Shown here: positions 63,607 through 64,000 of the stretch, piece by piece
Layout of the letters: every line of letters starts with the position of its first letter
Position numbering within the stretch: position 1 is the first letter of the stretch
Made by a program: the position numbers and the translations under genes
Notes under the pieces: generated by a model
Told to the model about the DNA's origin: nothing
The model's input: only the letters and a program-made list of their open reading frames with translations
The model's database searches: none
Source: Puccinia triticina
Lineage: Eukaryota > Basidiomycota > Pucciniomycetes > Pucciniales > Pucciniaceae
Length of the DNA stretch: 64,000 nt
Direction: 5' to 3'
Assembly: GCF_026914185.1 (NCBI RefSeq)
Contig: NC_070570.1
Location: 5,332,001-5,396,000 of the forward strand

Positions 63607-64000
63607 ATGTTCCCTGGCCATCCAGATTATATCCTCTGCAAAGAGACCCAACATGACCAAAATGATGTCATTGACACTAGCTTCCCTACTCAAATGGTGG
63701 CTATAGATCTTTGCTGCCTGTTATTTTTGAAGGAGGCAACTCACGTTGGGGATCCAGTGCCCACCGTCATTGAATGGACCAAATTTCCGTCCAAGGCGGG
63801 CACCTTACCCTGGTTGACTCACATCCAATCAATGCACTGGAAGGAATTCCGCCAGGCTGCCTTAGTCTTCTTGTCTCAAAATTGTGCAAACCTCTTCCCC
63901 GCGATGCAAAAGGCCAACAACGCAAAGGAAATACGCTGGTTTGGCTCAATCTCCAACATTCCAAGATACCAACCTCCTCATGGAATTCTGCTCCAAGGTC
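63607..64000 (+). CDS. Partial second member of the uncharacterised repeated ORF family
   Basis: An open frame of 131 codons from MFPGHPDYILCKE to the window end, with no stop. Its later part (VIEWTKFPSKAG ... FPAMQKANNAKEIRWFGSIS) aligns by eye with FFQNQVIFHICGN ... LDKANALGEITWYGSVYG of the ORF split by the retrotransposon. The N-terminal 45 residues differ. No domain of known function is recognised. It is truncated by the window, not by mutation as far as can be seen. Confidence 0.65.
   Translation, partial: MFPGHPDYILCKETQHDQNDVIDTSFPTQMVAIDLCCLLFLKEATHVGDPVPTVIEWTKFPSKAGTLPWLTHIQSMHWKEFRQAALVFLSQNCANLFPAMQKANNAKEIRWFGSISNIPRYQPPHGILLQG

Overview
The window looks like nuclear DNA of a basidiomycete, most likely a rust fungus (Pucciniales). 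Genes carry many short introns (about 55-150 bases, GT-AG, one GC-AG), several exons are tiny, and the space between genes is AT-rich and packed with mixed transposable elements. The species is an inference; no rRNA, mitochondrial or marker gene is present. Splice models were built by hand from reading frame, splice signals and family similarity. Those for Med17, the P4-ATPase, the aminotransferase and NAC-beta close exactly in frame.

Layout. 1-7.9 kb is repeats and DNA transposons: a self-complementary array, a decayed 2.7-kb hAT transposon with a perfect 8-base target duplication, and two small non-autonomous hAT elements with perfect duplications. 8-17 kb is a housekeeping island: Mediator subunit 17 (minus) divergent from a large P4-ATPase lipid flippase (plus). 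17-28.8 kb is repeats again: small elements with TA duplications, a 43-base hairpin-forming satellite, and a broken LINE whose reverse transcriptase gene contains a solo LTR. 29.5-37.5 kb is a second gene island: a probable RGS-LOV blue-light receptor (plus), a mitochondrial acetylornithine aminotransferase (minus) and the NAC beta subunit (plus). 37.5-45.9 kb is mostly non-coding, with one uncharacterised two-exon gene. 45.9-64 kb is a mosaic: a broken coiled-coil gene, two decayed Tc1/mariner-type transposase genes, two copies of an uncharacterised repeated ORF family, and an almost intact Ty3/gypsy-like LTR retrotransposon inserted in one of them.

The host genes do not form a pathway. Their roles are transcription (Med17), membrane lipid asymmetry (P4-ATPase), arginine synthesis, nascent-chain handling (NAC-beta) and probably light-regulated membrane or G-protein signalling (RGS-LOV). 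The most notable points are the RGS-LOV gene with 11- and 13-base exons; the retrotransposon whose primer-binding site carries about 50 bases of a tRNA-Tyr, with a T TTT TTA slip site exactly at the gag stop; and recurrent TGA stops at likely former CGA codons in the repeats but not in the housekeeping genes.
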